From an uncultured Lachnospiraceae bacterium (lineage in GTDB: Bacteria; Bacillota; Clostridia; Lachnospirales; Lachnospiraceae), in the NCBI GenBank assembly GCA_910578085.1, contig CAJTPM010000033.1, positions 1-40,471 on the forward strand: 40,471 nt of DNA, in the 5' to 3' direction. The notes under the pieces are model-generated. The model was not told the DNA's origin and ran no database searches. It saw nothing but the letters and a program-made list of their open reading frames with translations. Numbering within the stretch: the stretch's first letter is position 1; every line of letters starts with the position of its first letter. Positions 1-8,858 of the stretch are shown here, one piece after another. A program made the translations under genes and the position numbers.

Positions 1-64
1 AGATTCAGTGTTTTTGCATTTTTATTTATGCGGGAAAAATGGGGAAACTCAAACTTGCATATCA

Positions 65-93
65 TTGACAAAGGCAGGCGCCCATGCTAATCT
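65..93 (+). promoter_or_regulatory. Probable sigma-A promoter of the first membrane protein gene
   Basis: A perfect -35 box TTGACA (65-70) is followed after 17 bp by TAATCT (88-93). A TG dinucleotide sits one base before the -10, giving an extended -10. The predicted transcript starts near position 100 and leaves a leader of about 70 nt before the ATG at 172. Nothing else coding is seen in bases 1-171. Confidence 0.5.
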
Positions 94-171
94 GAGAACA
101 TGGTGTTTCATGTGTAATCAAAGAAAAGGATTACTGATTATTCTAAAAATTGACTGCAGGGAATAAGGGTT

Positions 172-1620
172 ATGACTGAAAAGAGAGAAAAATTTCTGGC
201 GGCATTTATGATGATTTTGTTGATTACCTGTCTGTTTCCGGTGATGTATTTAGGGCGCTATAATCATCCTACGGGCGACGACTACCGTTTTGGAGTAGAT
301 GCACGACTGGAATGGGAAAATTCTGAAAATCTCATAAATGTCATAGCTGAAGCCGGAAAAGGTGTCTGCCGTGAATACAGCCAGTGGCAGGGAACCTATT
401 CCGCCATGTTTTTAATGTACCTTCCTCCTAATCTGTTTGGTGATTCAGCTTATCGACTCGTAACAACGGTTATCCTTCTCCTCCTTACAGGCGGTATCTT
501 TTATCTGTTAAAACCGATGATCTGCGATTGGCTAAAGGCATCAAGAACGTTTTGGATCATATCGTCATCGGCAATATCCTTATTATGTATCGAGACTGTC
601 CCCTCTCAGGGCGAAACTTTTTTCTGGTATAATGGCTCCATGTATTATACTGGTTACTTTGCTATAACATTGTTTTTCTGGGGCTTATTGATTCGATATA
701 CAGACAAAAATCGCAAATGGCATCTGCCATTACTCTTGTTTCTATCTTTCTTTCTGGCAGGTGGAAATTATGCCTCTCTGTTGCCGAGTATGATTCTTTT
801 GTTTTTTACAACAATATGGCAGTTATATAAAAAAGATCCAAAAGCCAAAACTATCGGAATGATGACCATATCCATGTTGGCTGGATTTATTGTCAGCGCT
901 GCTGCTCCCGGGAACCGTATACGACAGGATATTCTATGGAAGATCCCTGCTTGGAAGGCCATTTTAAAATCATTATGGCAGGGAATAAGATATATCATAG
1001 CCTGGACCGATGCATGGTATATGATATTCTTGCTTCTAATTACACCGTTACTTTGGAAATATCTGAAAAAATGCAGATTTAGCTTTCATTATCCAGTATT
1101 TGTAGTAGGATTCATGTTCGGCATATTCTGTTCTATGTCCTGCCCTACCTTTTATACAATGAATTCGACAGGACCGGCACGCGTTGTCAGTATTGTCTAT
1201 TATGCATATATTTTATTTTTTTCCATGTCTTACTGTTATCTCCTGGGATATTTTCAAAATACCTGGGCAAAAAAAATAAAAATCATCTCTGAAATAAAAA
1301 AGTTTAAAATCGGTTTGATTGTCGCAGGCAGTTGTATCCTGTTTACGTTACAGATCATTGAAGGAAATCTGTATTCTCTGACTACGACGAAAGCCGTATA
1401 TCTATTGTCTAATGGAGAGGCAAAAGCTTACGAGGAGGAATACCAGGAAAGAATGAATATTTTAATGGATGATACTGTAAAAGACGCAATACTCCCCCCA
1501 TTCGAACATCAGCCGGATATGCTTTATGTCGGAGACTTTTCAACTGATCCATCAACTTTCCTCAACCAGAAAGCAGCAACATATTTTCACAAAGATTCCA
1601 TTCTTGTCTCCTCGCCCTGA
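172..1620 (+). CDS. Polytopic membrane protein, DUF6056-like
   Basis: This 482-residue protein has one N-terminal membrane segment (about residues 9-28) followed by many hydrophobic helices, roughly ten to twelve in all. Just after the first helix it carries PTGDDYRFG, and later QWQGTYSAMF. An acidic pair directly after the first helix recalls GT-C fold glycosyltransferases, and the pattern matches my memory of the DUF6056 family, whose function is not established. A role in transferring or modifying lipid-linked sugars is inference only. It is monocistronic on the plus strand and converges on the flippase gene with 55 bp between them. Its ribosome binding site is weak (GGGAATAAGGGT). It looks more AT-rich than the genes that follow. 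Confidence 0.7.
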   Translation: MTEKREKFLAAFMMILLITCLFPVMYLGRYNHPTGDDYRFGVDARLEWENSENLINVIAEAGKGVCREYSQWQGTYSAMFLMYLPPNLFGDSAYRLVTTVILLLLTGGIFYLLKPMICDWLKASRTFWIISSSAISLLCIETVPSQGETFFWYNGSMYYTGYFAITLFFWGLLIRYTDKNRKWHLPLLLFLSFFLAGGNYASLLPSMILLFFTTIWQLYKKDPKAKTIGMMTISMLAGFIVSAAAPGNRIRQDILWKIPAWKAILKSLWQGIRYIIAWTDAWYMIFLLLITPLLWKYLKKCRFSFHYPVFVVGFMFGIFCSMSCPTFYTMNSTGPARVVSIVYYAYILFFSMSYCYLLGYFQNTWAKKIKIISEIKKFKIGLIVAGSCILFTLQIIEGNLYSLTTTKAVYLLSNGEAKAYEEEYQERMNILMDDTVKDAILPPFEHQPDMLYVGDFSTDPSTFLNQKAATYFHKDSILVSSP

Positions 1621-1675
1621 TCGCTCTCTGTGTTTTCATTCATCGTTACGAGCGTATTCTTTTGCAAAAATATTG

Positions 1676-3307
1676 CTATTTCAACAACCTCATCTTCTTC
1701 CCCGCCTTCACTAACAGATGCCCCTTCGGCATACTCCGCAGTTCATCCTCCGTCACGCCATGCAGGGCGATAACAAGCACAAAGTATACAAACATCGCTA
1801 CAGCTACCGCAATGCCAAGCGCTGCCAGATTGATCGGCAGAAAATAATAAATACCATGATACACGCCGAAAGCCACCGCTCCCATAATGACAGAGGCAAA
1901 CGCAGGCCGCACAAATGTCTTGTCGATCTCCTGCTTATATTTCAGATATTTCCTCAGAGAAACAGCGTTTAAAACACTGACGATCACCGAATACAATACC
2001 GTCGCCGCCACATAATAATACATCCGGTATGCATTGTCCAGGTACAGGAGCATTACCGCCATCGCCGCCGCATGGAGTATTAACGCCACCGCCGCATGGA
2101 TGATCGGCGTTGCCATTTTGCCGATGGACTGTAACACCGCCTGCGTCAGCGTAGACATTCCATAAAAAATAATGCTGAAGGAAGTCACGGCAAGCAGATT
2201 GGAAGCCACATCCAGGGATTCCGGCTGGTTAAAGATCACCTGCATAATAGGTTTTGCAAGCACCGCGATTCCCACAGCCGCAGGAATTGAGACAAACATC
2301 GTCACCTTCATGGATTTTGCCACCTTTGCCCGCACGCTCTTTCTGTCCCCTTTTTCGGCATCGCTGGATATGCTGGGAATCAGGGCGGTTGCCATGGCAG
2401 ACGCCAGTGCGATCGGAATGTTGGATATCTTTGTCCCTTTTGCTATGGCGCTTAAATCCGTAGCTACAACAGACTCTTTCAAATCCATCACCAGCATCAT
2501 CAGTTTCTGATAGATCGTTTTATCTAAAAAATTATTGACATTGTAGATTCCCGTACTGAGAATAAAAGGCGTCACCACAAGCAGGATCATCTTAAAGATC
2601 TCCCTGTAGGATTCCTCATCCCGATGGGTATCGCGCTCCACTCTCCCCAGGATCATCTTCCGGTTTATCGCATATGTCCAGAGCATAAACAGTAATGCGA
2701 TAAGCACTCCCGCACCGGTACCGATGGTTCCACCCGCTGCTCCATAGGAAGCCTGGGTTGACAGATCCTTACCGGCCACAGCCTGGACCATCACATAAGC
2801 CATACCGATACTGACACCCGCATTGGCGAGCTGTTCTAAAATCTGGGAGACGGAAGTCTGGACCATCGTTTTGTGAGCCTGAAAATAACCTCTGAAGACG
2901 CCCAAAATGCCGCTCAGAAAAATAGTCGGCGCCAGCACCCGAAGCGGCAGAATAGCACTCTCCATCTCCACTAAAAGCCCAGCTCCGAAAAACACAAATA
3001 AGCTGGCAATACCACCGACTACCAGCACATAAACAAATGCACAGCGAAAGATCCTGTGTGCATTCCGATATTCTCTTAAAGCCAGCTTTTGTGCAATAAC
3101 CTTGGATACCGCAGACGGTATGCTGTAGGAGGATATGAGCAGTATAATACTGTATGCAGCATAGGCGCTGTCATAATATCCGAACCCTTCATCACCGATG
3201 ATATCGACCATCGGTTTATTGTACAAAAGACCAATGATGCGGACGATGATCCCGGCTGCTGCCAGGATCCCCGCCTGCATCACAAAATTGTCTTTCTTTT
3301 TTGCCAT
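1676..3307 (-). CDS. Polysaccharide/lipid-linked oligosaccharide flippase, YtgP/MurJ-like (MATE/MVF superfamily)
   Basis: This 543-residue, 14-helix-type membrane protein starts with a short basic stretch followed by a glycine-rich first helix. The pattern of GDEGFGYYDSAYAAYSI and the SIPSAVSKVIAQK stretch are typical of Firmicutes YtgP/SpoVB-type flippases. Relatives move lipid II or other undecaprenyl-linked sugars across the cytoplasmic membrane for cell-wall or polysaccharide synthesis. It lies 81 bp downstream of glgA on the same strand and may be co-transcribed with it. The start has GAGAGG just upstream. Whether it is the essential MurJ or a SpoVB-type paralogue cannot be told from the sequence alone, so no symbol is given. 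Confidence 0.85.
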   Translation of the reverse strand: MAKKKDNFVMQAGILAAAGIIVRIIGLLYNKPMVDIIGDEGFGYYDSAYAAYSIILLISSYSIPSAVSKVIAQKLALREYRNAHRIFRCAFVYVLVVGGIASLFVFFGAGLLVEMESAILPLRVLAPTIFLSGILGVFRGYFQAHKTMVQTSVSQILEQLANAGVSIGMAYVMVQAVAGKDLSTQASYGAAGGTIGTGAGVLIALLFMLWTYAINRKMILGRVERDTHRDEESYREIFKMILLVVTPFILSTGIYNVNNFLDKTIYQKLMMLVMDLKESVVATDLSAIAKGTKISNIPIALASAMATALIPSISSDAEKGDRKSVRAKVAKSMKVTMFVSIPAAVGIAVLAKPIMQVIFNQPESLDVASNLLAVTSFSIIFYGMSTLTQAVLQSIGKMATPIIHAAVALILHAAAMAVMLLYLDNAYRMYYYVAATVLYSVIVSVLNAVSLRKYLKYKQEIDKTFVRPAFASVIMGAVAFGVYHGIYYFLPINLAALGIAVAVAMFVYFVLVIALHGVTEDELRSMPKGHLLVKAGKKMRLLK

Positions 3308-3388
3308 ATTATGCCTCTCTTATGTACAGAATCTCTCGTACATCCTACATCTCACATAGTATTCCGTACATATCGAGTCTTTATAAGT

Positions 3389-4837
3389 TTAATACCCTAT
3401 CAGCCAATCGTACATCTCCTGATATTTCATAGCGGAAACCTGCCAGGAGAAGTCCGCTGCCATGGCACGATCCACCATCTTGTTCCACTCGCGCTTCTTA
3501 TCGTAATAGATCCGCTCCGCATAGCGCACCGTTGCCATCATCTCATGGGCATTATAGTTGACAAAACTGAATCCTGTTCCCTTGCTCTCATACTCATTGT
3601 AAGGCTCCACCGTATCCTTCAGACCGCCTGTCTCACGCACGATGGGCAATGTACCATACCGCAGGCTCATCAGCTGTGAAAGCCCGCAGGGCTCAAACAG
3701 AGACGGCATCAGGAACGCGTCGCAGGCGCCGTAGATCTTATGGGACAGTGCATCGGAATAATAAATATTCGCGGATACTTTATTGCTGTACTTCCAGTCG
3801 AAATGGCGGAACATATTCTCATACCGCTCTTCCCCGGTCCCAAGCACAACGATCTGAATCGCATCCTGACAGAGTTCATCCATCACATAGGCAATCAGAT
3901 CAAACCCTTTCTGATCGGTAAGTCTTGACACAATACCGATCATCATGATCTTATCGTTTACCTCTAACCCCAGCTCTTTCTGCAGTGCCCGTTTATTTTT
4001 CACTTTTTCCTTCCGGTAGTTCATGGCGTTATAGGGATACTCCAGGTGCTTATCCGTCTCCGGATTGAAATCCTCATAATCGATACCGTTTACGATACCG
4101 CGCAGATCTCCACTTCTTGCACGCATCAATCCGTCCAGATTCTCCCCGTAAAACTCTGTCTTGATCTCCTGTGCATAAGTATCGCTGACCGTAGTGATCG
4201 CATCCGCAAACACCAGTCCGCCTTTCAACAGGTTCGCGTCCTTATAGGCTTCCAGCTTATCCGGGGTAAAGTAATAATCCGGCAGTCCGGTAATATCCTT
4301 CACATCTTTTACATTCCATTTGCCCTGGAATTTCAGATTGTGGATCGTCATCACCGTCTTAATTCCACGGAAGAATTCATTTCCCTGGAAACGTTCATGC
4401 AGATAGACGGGTACCAGTCCGGTCTGCCAGTCATGACAGTGGATCAGATCGGGCCTGAAACCGATCACCGGCAACGCCGAAAGGCAGGCCTTGCTGAAAT
4501 ATGCATATTTTTCTATTTCAAACAGTGCATTATCCGTATAGGGTTTTACTCCTGTAAAGTATCCTTCATTGTCTATAAAGTAATATTTTACACCATCCAC
4601 TTCCGATTCCAGAATTCCCACATACTCGTCTTTCCAGTGGAAATCCATATAGAAGTGAGCTTTATAACTCAATTTCTCCTTCATCTTATCAGACATACAG
4701 GAATATTTCGGGATCATAACCCGCACATCATAGTACTCTTTGTCTATGCACTTCGGCAAAGACCCTACTACATCAGCCAGTCCTCCTGTCTTGATAAAAG
4801 GAACGCCCTCTGATGCGATAAAAAGTATGTTTTTCAT
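3389..4837 (-). CDS. glgA: Glycogen synthase (ADP-glucose, GT5 family)
   Basis: The enzyme extends alpha-1,4-glucan chains from ADP-glucose in the cytoplasm. The GT5 starch-synthase N-terminal domain opens with the ADP-glucose-binding KTGGLADVVG motif near residue 16. The C-terminal GT-B half contains SLFEPCGLSQL and ETGGLKDTV, the usual nucleotide-sugar pocket. At 482 residues it has the usual family length. Two adjacent ATG codons exist at 4840 and 4837. GGAGG (4844-4848) is 3 nt from the first and 6 nt from the second, so the second is chosen. No other glg genes are visible in the window, so this copy is separated from the rest of the glycogen pathway. Confidence 0.95.
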   Translation of the reverse strand: MKNILFIASEGVPFIKTGGLADVVGSLPKCIDKEYYDVRVMIPKYSCMSDKMKEKLSYKAHFYMDFHWKDEYVGILESEVDGVKYYFIDNEGYFTGVKPYTDNALFEIEKYAYFSKACLSALPVIGFRPDLIHCHDWQTGLVPVYLHERFQGNEFFRGIKTVMTIHNLKFQGKWNVKDVKDITGLPDYYFTPDKLEAYKDANLLKGGLVFADAITTVSDTYAQEIKTEFYGENLDGLMRARSGDLRGIVNGIDYEDFNPETDKHLEYPYNAMNYRKEKVKNKRALQKELGLEVNDKIMMIGIVSRLTDQKGFDLIAYVMDELCQDAIQIVVLGTGEERYENMFRHFDWKYSNKVSANIYYSDALSHKIYGACDAFLMPSLFEPCGLSQLMSLRYGTLPIVRETGGLKDTVEPYNEYESKGTGFSFVNYNAHEMMATVRYAERIYYDKKREWNKMVDRAMAADFSWQVSAMKYQEMYDWLIGY

Positions 4838-4893
4838 CATAAACCTCCGTTTGCCCTACCCTGTTCAGAAGATAAATTCTGTTTTATATCCGT

Positions 4894-4922
4894 ATTATAC
4901 ATCAAGGTTTCGAGTAAAGGAA
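4894..4922 (-). promoter_or_regulatory. Probable glgA promoter
   Basis: Read on the minus strand, a perfect TATAAT (4894-4899) lies about 56 bp upstream of the glgA start, with a poor -35 (TTCCTT, 4917-4922) 17 bp further up. It supports separate transcription of glgA from the spo0A-like gene upstream. Confidence 0.45.
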
Positions 4923-5000
4923 GTACCTTTCTGGAAATTTTGCAGAAGAATATGAGGAAACATTACTACACGCAGGGCTTTCCCCACAGTATCAGCCACA

Positions 5001-5597
5001 TTATGCCTCCCGATACCGGAGCCGCAATTTATCTGTGATCAATGCGATAAATTCCGAGTTTGTAGGCTTCCCCTTGCCGGTATTTATCGTGTAGCCAAAC
5101 AGTGCATCCAATGTCTCCATCCGTCCTCTGCTCCAGGCCACTTCAATAGCGTGCCGGATAGCCCGCTCCACCCTGCTGGGCGTAGTCTGATATTTATTGG
5201 CGATGGAAGGATATAACAGTTTTGTAATAGAGTTTAACATCTCCATATCCTGCACAGACATCATGATCGCCTCCCGCAGATACTGATAGCCTTTGATATG
5301 AGCCGGCACACCAATCTCATGGATCATATCCGTCACGTCCGTCTCCAGATCATAAACCGGAGCGCTCTCCAATACCGCAGGAGCTTTGCCCGCGGCTCCT
5401 GTCTGGATAGACGCCGCCTGCAGCGCACTTTCGCCGCTCCACTTCACCTCAATTTCCTTTTCTCCAGCCGCACCGCCTTTCTCCGAGGACGACACCGTTA
5501 TCATGATCTGGAACTCTTTATCCTGCTTGATCAGTTCATCAATGATCCTGTGCATTTTCTCTGTATCTCTTGTAGCCGGTACACGAAGCTGTTCCAT
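5001..5597 (-). CDS. Receiver-less Spo0A-type DNA-binding protein (Spo0A C-terminal domain)
   Basis: The last 110 or so of 198 residues are a well-conserved Spo0A effector domain, starting at VTDMIHEIGVPAHIKGYQYL. It includes the recognition-helix region SRVERAIRHAIEVAWSRG and the C-terminal KPTNSEFIALITDKLRL. In Spo0A this domain binds 0A boxes and contacts RNA polymerase. Here the phosphoacceptor receiver domain (about 120 residues in Spo0A) is absent. It is replaced by a short unrelated segment beginning MEQLRVPATRD and a Gly/Ala/Glu-rich linker. The start at 5597 is chosen because GGGG lies 8 nt upstream. An upstream in-frame TTG at 5684 has no ribosome binding site, and the extra 29 residues do not look like a receiver either. 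The protein would bind DNA without phosphorelay control, or be controlled by abundance. It is a paralogue-like variant, not the canonical spo0A. Confidence 0.85.
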   Translation of the reverse strand: MEQLRVPATRDTEKMHRIIDELIKQDKEFQIMITVSSSEKGGAAGEKEIEVKWSGESALQAASIQTGAAGKAPAVLESAPVYDLETDVTDMIHEIGVPAHIKGYQYLREAIMMSVQDMEMLNSITKLLYPSIANKYQTTPSRVERAIRHAIEVAWSRGRMETLDALFGYTINTGKGKPTNSEFIALITDKLRLRYREA

Positions 5598-5762
5598 ATA
5601 AAATTCCCCTTTATACACCAGATTTTTATAAATCTTTTCACATAATTCAGTATATTTCTTCCGCCTTCCGCCTTCAAGCATCAAGTATCGCCATATTTTT
5701 TATATTCTGTGCATTTTCTTCCTTTCTTTAGAAAATCTGCTAAAATTCGATGGAATTCTTTG

Positions 5763-6428
5763 CTACGCAAGAATCCTTTTTTCCAGTTCCCCTATAAAAT
5801 ATTGAAAGCTGGGAGAATTGTTTTTATGTAAGTATAAAAATTTTCCGATCTCATTTGCCCAACTGCATTTCGCCTTTCCGATTTCCACATAACTTCCGGC
5901 GGCTTTCTTCATAAGTCTGGAATATCCCTGCGGATATACAATATCTGCCAATATTTCCCATGTTTCACAGATGGCATCCTGTCTATATCTTTTTATCAAC
6001 TGAATTTTCGCATCAGGATATGCTCTCTTAACAGCCTCCATATCCCCCAATAGCCAGGCTTCCATTTCTTTTACCGCCACACAAAATACATAATCACACA
6101 ACACCATATTAACAGCAGCTACATATTCTAATTCCTGTCTGAACTGTTGCACATCCCGCTCATCATTATCCAAAACAACTATCAATGCCGCCTGATCCAT
6201 ATTTTGCAGTACTTTATTGAATGCCCTCATATACATAGGAAGATCGTTCAACAGCTTTCCTGTTTTTCGTTCCAGCACATTTCCTGTTTTTTGTAAATGT
6301 CCTATGCCGCCAAAAGCTTTTATATCCCAGATAATTTCTTTATCAATATATTGATCCGCCAATTTTCCCATAACATGATTCACTAATATATTGGTCGATT
6401 TATCCTCTATAAGAAACTGAAAATACAT
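5763..6428 (-). CDS. TOPRIM-like partner protein (DUF4276/RloB-like)
   Basis: The protein has 221 residues. It begins with a strand ending in the acidic residue of a TOPRIM-like fold (FLIEDKS, Glu8). A second hydrophobic strand ends in an Asp-x-Asp pair (VVLDND, Asp87 and Asp89), and EMEAWLLGD follows at 121-129. This Glu, then DxD, then E-A-W-L-L-x-D layout is what I recall for DUF4276-type proteins, which pair with AAA/SMC-like ATPases. The ATG follows the ATPase stop codon with no gap (TAAATG), and GGAGG lies 5 nt upstream inside the end of that gene, so the two are translationally coupled. The likely role is a nuclease or other metal-dependent effector controlled by the ATPase. That is inference. 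Confidence 0.65.
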   Translation of the reverse strand: MYFQFLIEDKSTNILVNHVMGKLADQYIDKEIIWDIKAFGGIGHLQKTGNVLERKTGKLLNDLPMYMRAFNKVLQNMDQAALIVVLDNDERDVQQFRQELEYVAAVNMVLCDYVFCVAVKEMEAWLLGDMEAVKRAYPDAKIQLIKRYRQDAICETWEILADIVYPQGYSRLMKKAAGSYVEIGKAKCSWANEIGKFLYLHKNNSPSFQYFIGELEKRILA

Positions 6429-7664
6429 TTAATCCTCCGTGTTCTCAAAATATTTGCTATACCACATATCTCCAACCGTAACTCCTTCTTCTGCCAGTTC
6501 TTTCACAAAAGCGTAATCTGAAGCCCTTTTAATATCCGAATAACCCTCGCTGTTTTTTATTAAAACCCACACATCATCCGGCCCCAGCGCGTTTACAAAA
6601 AAAGGGCTATGGGTTGTAATAAACAACTGTTTTGAAAAGCCGCTTCCGACATTCTTTTTCATCTCTTCGGCAAGATCACCCAGATAATGATGGTACAACC
6701 CATTCTCCGGCTCTTCAATAAATACCAACTGCCGTGGATTTCTTTCATGGAGCAATAAATAATATGCGAAAAGTTTCAACGTTCCATCCGACATTCTCTG
6801 AGAATAAAACGGCCGATCAAATCCTTCTTCATAAAAACGAAGCATCATTTGTCCATTATCAAATTTTTGCGGTTCTATTTTTTTTATTCCAGGAAGCTTT
6901 AGCTGAATTTCCTGTAATACTTTTTCAAATTCTTTCTTATTTTCCCTATACATATATTGTGCAACATTGTTAATATTGCTTCCGATCCTGTCCAGATATG
7001 CCTGTGGTGCCACGGTCTGCAACGCCCTTGCCGCATCAGGTGAAAAATAGCAGAGATACCAGCTTCTCAAGAAGCTCAAAAATTTTTCAATTCGATTATA
7101 CTGTTTCATCGCGCCCAAAGTAACAATTCCCGGACGCCGAATGTCCGAAAGCTGTACCTCCACCTTTTTACCGATAATACTTCCGTCATCATTCTGTCCC
7201 TCCTCATCGTCATTTCCTTCAAACGCATACCCAATCCCTTCCTGCAAATACATGAAGGATCTCGGCCACCCATAACTCTCTACACGTTGGCGAAGCCTTT
7301 CCCGTTTAACATATGGACGGCCTGTTTTATCCAAATCAATTTCCAGCTCATAGGTAATAGGCCTTGTATTACTGGATTCTCGATAATACAATTCAAAAAG
7401 AATCGGTTCTGCTGCTCCCTGAGAAATCAGTTTTTCAAATCCTCCTCGATTATTTGCATCACAGGCCATTTCCACTCCCATTTCCAGACAATCGGCTATA
7501 AAACCAAAAGCATCTGCCAAAGTGCTTTTACCATTCCCACTTGGCCCAATCACGGCAACAAGATTGCCAAGCGCCCGGACTTTCTGATTTGTTCTTGTCT
7601 TTCCAAGCACGATATCTTTCAGGACTCCATAATTTTGAATTTTTATACCCTCAATTTTTCCCAT
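6429..7664 (-). CDS. AAA/SMC-like ATPase (AAA_21 type), ATPase half of a two-gene cassette
   Basis: The roughly 411-residue protein has a Walker A box GPSGNGKST near residue 40, an SMC/ABC-like signature region RMSDGTLKLFAYYLL, a Walker B with two acids (FIEEPENGLY, about residue 316) and the H-loop TTHSP near 351. This order is typical of OLD/RecF-like ATPases used in prokaryotic defence pairs such as AbiL and PARIS. The start at 7664 is preferred because GGAGAGG precedes it. An upstream ATG at 7676 has a poorer site. The gene and its partner look AT-rich compared with the flanking housekeeping genes, which suggests a transferred accessory cassette. Confidence 0.8.
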   Translation of the reverse strand: MGKIEGIKIQNYGVLKDIVLGKTRTNQKVRALGNLVAVIGPSGNGKSTLADAFGFIADCLEMGVEMACDANNRGGFEKLISQGAAEPILFELYYRESSNTRPITYELEIDLDKTGRPYVKRERLRQRVESYGWPRSFMYLQEGIGYAFEGNDDEEGQNDDGSIIGKKVEVQLSDIRRPGIVTLGAMKQYNRIEKFLSFLRSWYLCYFSPDAARALQTVAPQAYLDRIGSNINNVAQYMYRENKKEFEKVLQEIQLKLPGIKKIEPQKFDNGQMMLRFYEEGFDRPFYSQRMSDGTLKLFAYYLLLHERNPRQLVFIEEPENGLYHHYLGDLAEEMKKNVGSGFSKQLFITTHSPFFVNALGPDDVWVLIKNSEGYSDIKRASDYAFVKELAEEGVTVGDMWYSKYFENTED

Positions 7665-8039
7665 ATACCTCTCCATTTCCCGAATATTTAATACAGTATT
7701 TCCTTATAATTTTATATTCAATACTTTTTTATCATAGCATTAAGCTGTAGAAATGACAATTCAAAACTCTAACACAACCTACATTACCGTAATATTTCAG
7801 CCACCAGCTTCACTGTTACCCATTACCAAATAATTGATCTATCTGACGTTTTCCAACAGACACATGGCAGCATAACCTGACATCAGTTATGCTGCCACAC
7901 ATTTTCCTCCTGAGTTTTTGACGCTATACCGTTTTCATTTTCCTTTCATATTTGCAGAAGTCAGATACACCGTCTTCTCCCATCTTCCACAGTAACTGTC
8001 CTTTCGCCCGCAAACATATCCCTATGCGCTGCCTTTTTT
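7665..8039. other. Intergenic region of about 370 bp without a recognised gene
   Basis: The region separates the ATPase start from the anti-sigma stop. The part next to the ATPase (7680-7750) is very AT-rich and probably holds its promoter, though no convincing -35/-10 pair could be fixed. The part near 7866-7896 holds a strong inverted repeat listed separately. No open frame with a ribosome binding site was seen. Confidence 0.6.
7865..7897. repeat. Inverted repeat containing the GCATAAC-N7-CAGTTATGC palindrome
   Basis: Twelve-base arms (7865-7876 and 7886-7897) pair perfectly around a 9-nt loop. The inner 23 nt (7870-7892) share the form GCATAAC-N7-CAGTTATGC with another intergenic site at 26950-26972. 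There is no clear T-run on either side, so a plain Rho-independent terminator is not well supported, although the site lies downstream of the anti-sigma gene. Confidence 0.7.
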
Positions 8040-8858
8040 TCAGTTCGTCTCAATTAGCTCCTTCGCCATCCCGATCATCTCCTCGCCGGACAGCTCCGTA
8101 TCAATTCCCAGCAGATCATAGTACACGCCGTCCTTCTCCCAGGTCACATGGCTGATCTGTCTGTACTGAATACTGTCCGCGCCTTCAGATATCTCATAAT
8201 CGTCTCTCGCCAGATTCGCTTTATCCTCTTCGGTCAGTTCATATCCTGCGGGAACAAGCTTGTAGGTATATACATCGTAACGGAGTGCGATATCGCCGCA
8301 CTGGTCCGTCATATCCGCTACCTTTTCCTGTGCGCCCTTTTCCGGTCTCTTATCTGCGTAGAGACTGATATCTTTTACACCGCCTTTTGCATATTCTACA
8401 TGCAGCTCCGGAAAAGTATAGAGCCTGTCCTGATTTTCATCCATTGCGCTGGTTTTCATGACCTGCATCTCCACAAAGCTGTAGCCATTGTCAAAATTCT
8501 CCACAACATCCGCGGAAAATCCCAGCTTTCCCTCCGCTTTGGCAAGCTCGCCATAGGTAAAAGTCCCCATGGTTCCTGCAGAGATATATCCTGCTGTCTT
8601 TCCCGCGAAAGCGCCTCCCGAAATCAAAAGACAGGCCGCCGCCACACCAATCGCAAACTTCTTTACGCTGAAATGCTTTCTGCTTTGTTCTGATTTTTTC
8701 ATAGAAACCTCCTGTTCTCCGGACATGGAGATCGGTACGATCTTCCCCTGCCTGCGGATCTCTCTGTCAATTTTCTGTTTCAATGTATCAGAAGCCGAAA
8801 TATTACCGCACTGCATTTCAAGTGCTGCCTTTATCTTATCTTCCTGTAATGATTTCAT
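8040..8858 (-). CDS. Membrane anti-sigma factor of the adjacent ECF sigma factor
   Basis: The 272-residue protein has a cytoplasmic N-terminus of about 65 residues, a single membrane helix (about 68-86) and a roughly 185-residue extracellular domain. This is the architecture of DUF4179-type anti-sigma factors in Clostridia. It would hold the ECF sigma factor at the membrane until an envelope signal releases it. The start at 8858 lies 5 nt after AAAGGAG and overlaps the end of the sigma gene by 23 nt, so the two are coupled. An earlier in-frame ATG at 8879 places the ribosome binding site inside the coding region and is rejected. The signal sensed cannot be read from the sequence. Confidence 0.8.
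   Translation of the reverse strand: MKSLQEDKIKAALEMQCGNISASDTLKQKIDREIRRQGKIVPISMSGEQEVSMKKSEQSRKHFSVKKFAIGVAAACLLISGGAFAGKTAGYISAGTMGTFTYGELAKAEGKLGFSADVVENFDNGYSFVEMQVMKTSAMDENQDRLYTFPELHVEYAKGGVKDISLYADKRPEKGAQEKVADMTDQCGDIALRYDVYTYKLVPAGYELTEEDKANLARDDYEISEGADSIQYRQISHVTWEKDGVYYDLLGIDTELSGEEMIGMAKELIETN

Noticed and set aside
4046..4813. 255-residue plus-strand frame inside glgA
   Set aside because: It is a shadow of glgA on the other strand with no start signal or recognisable domain.
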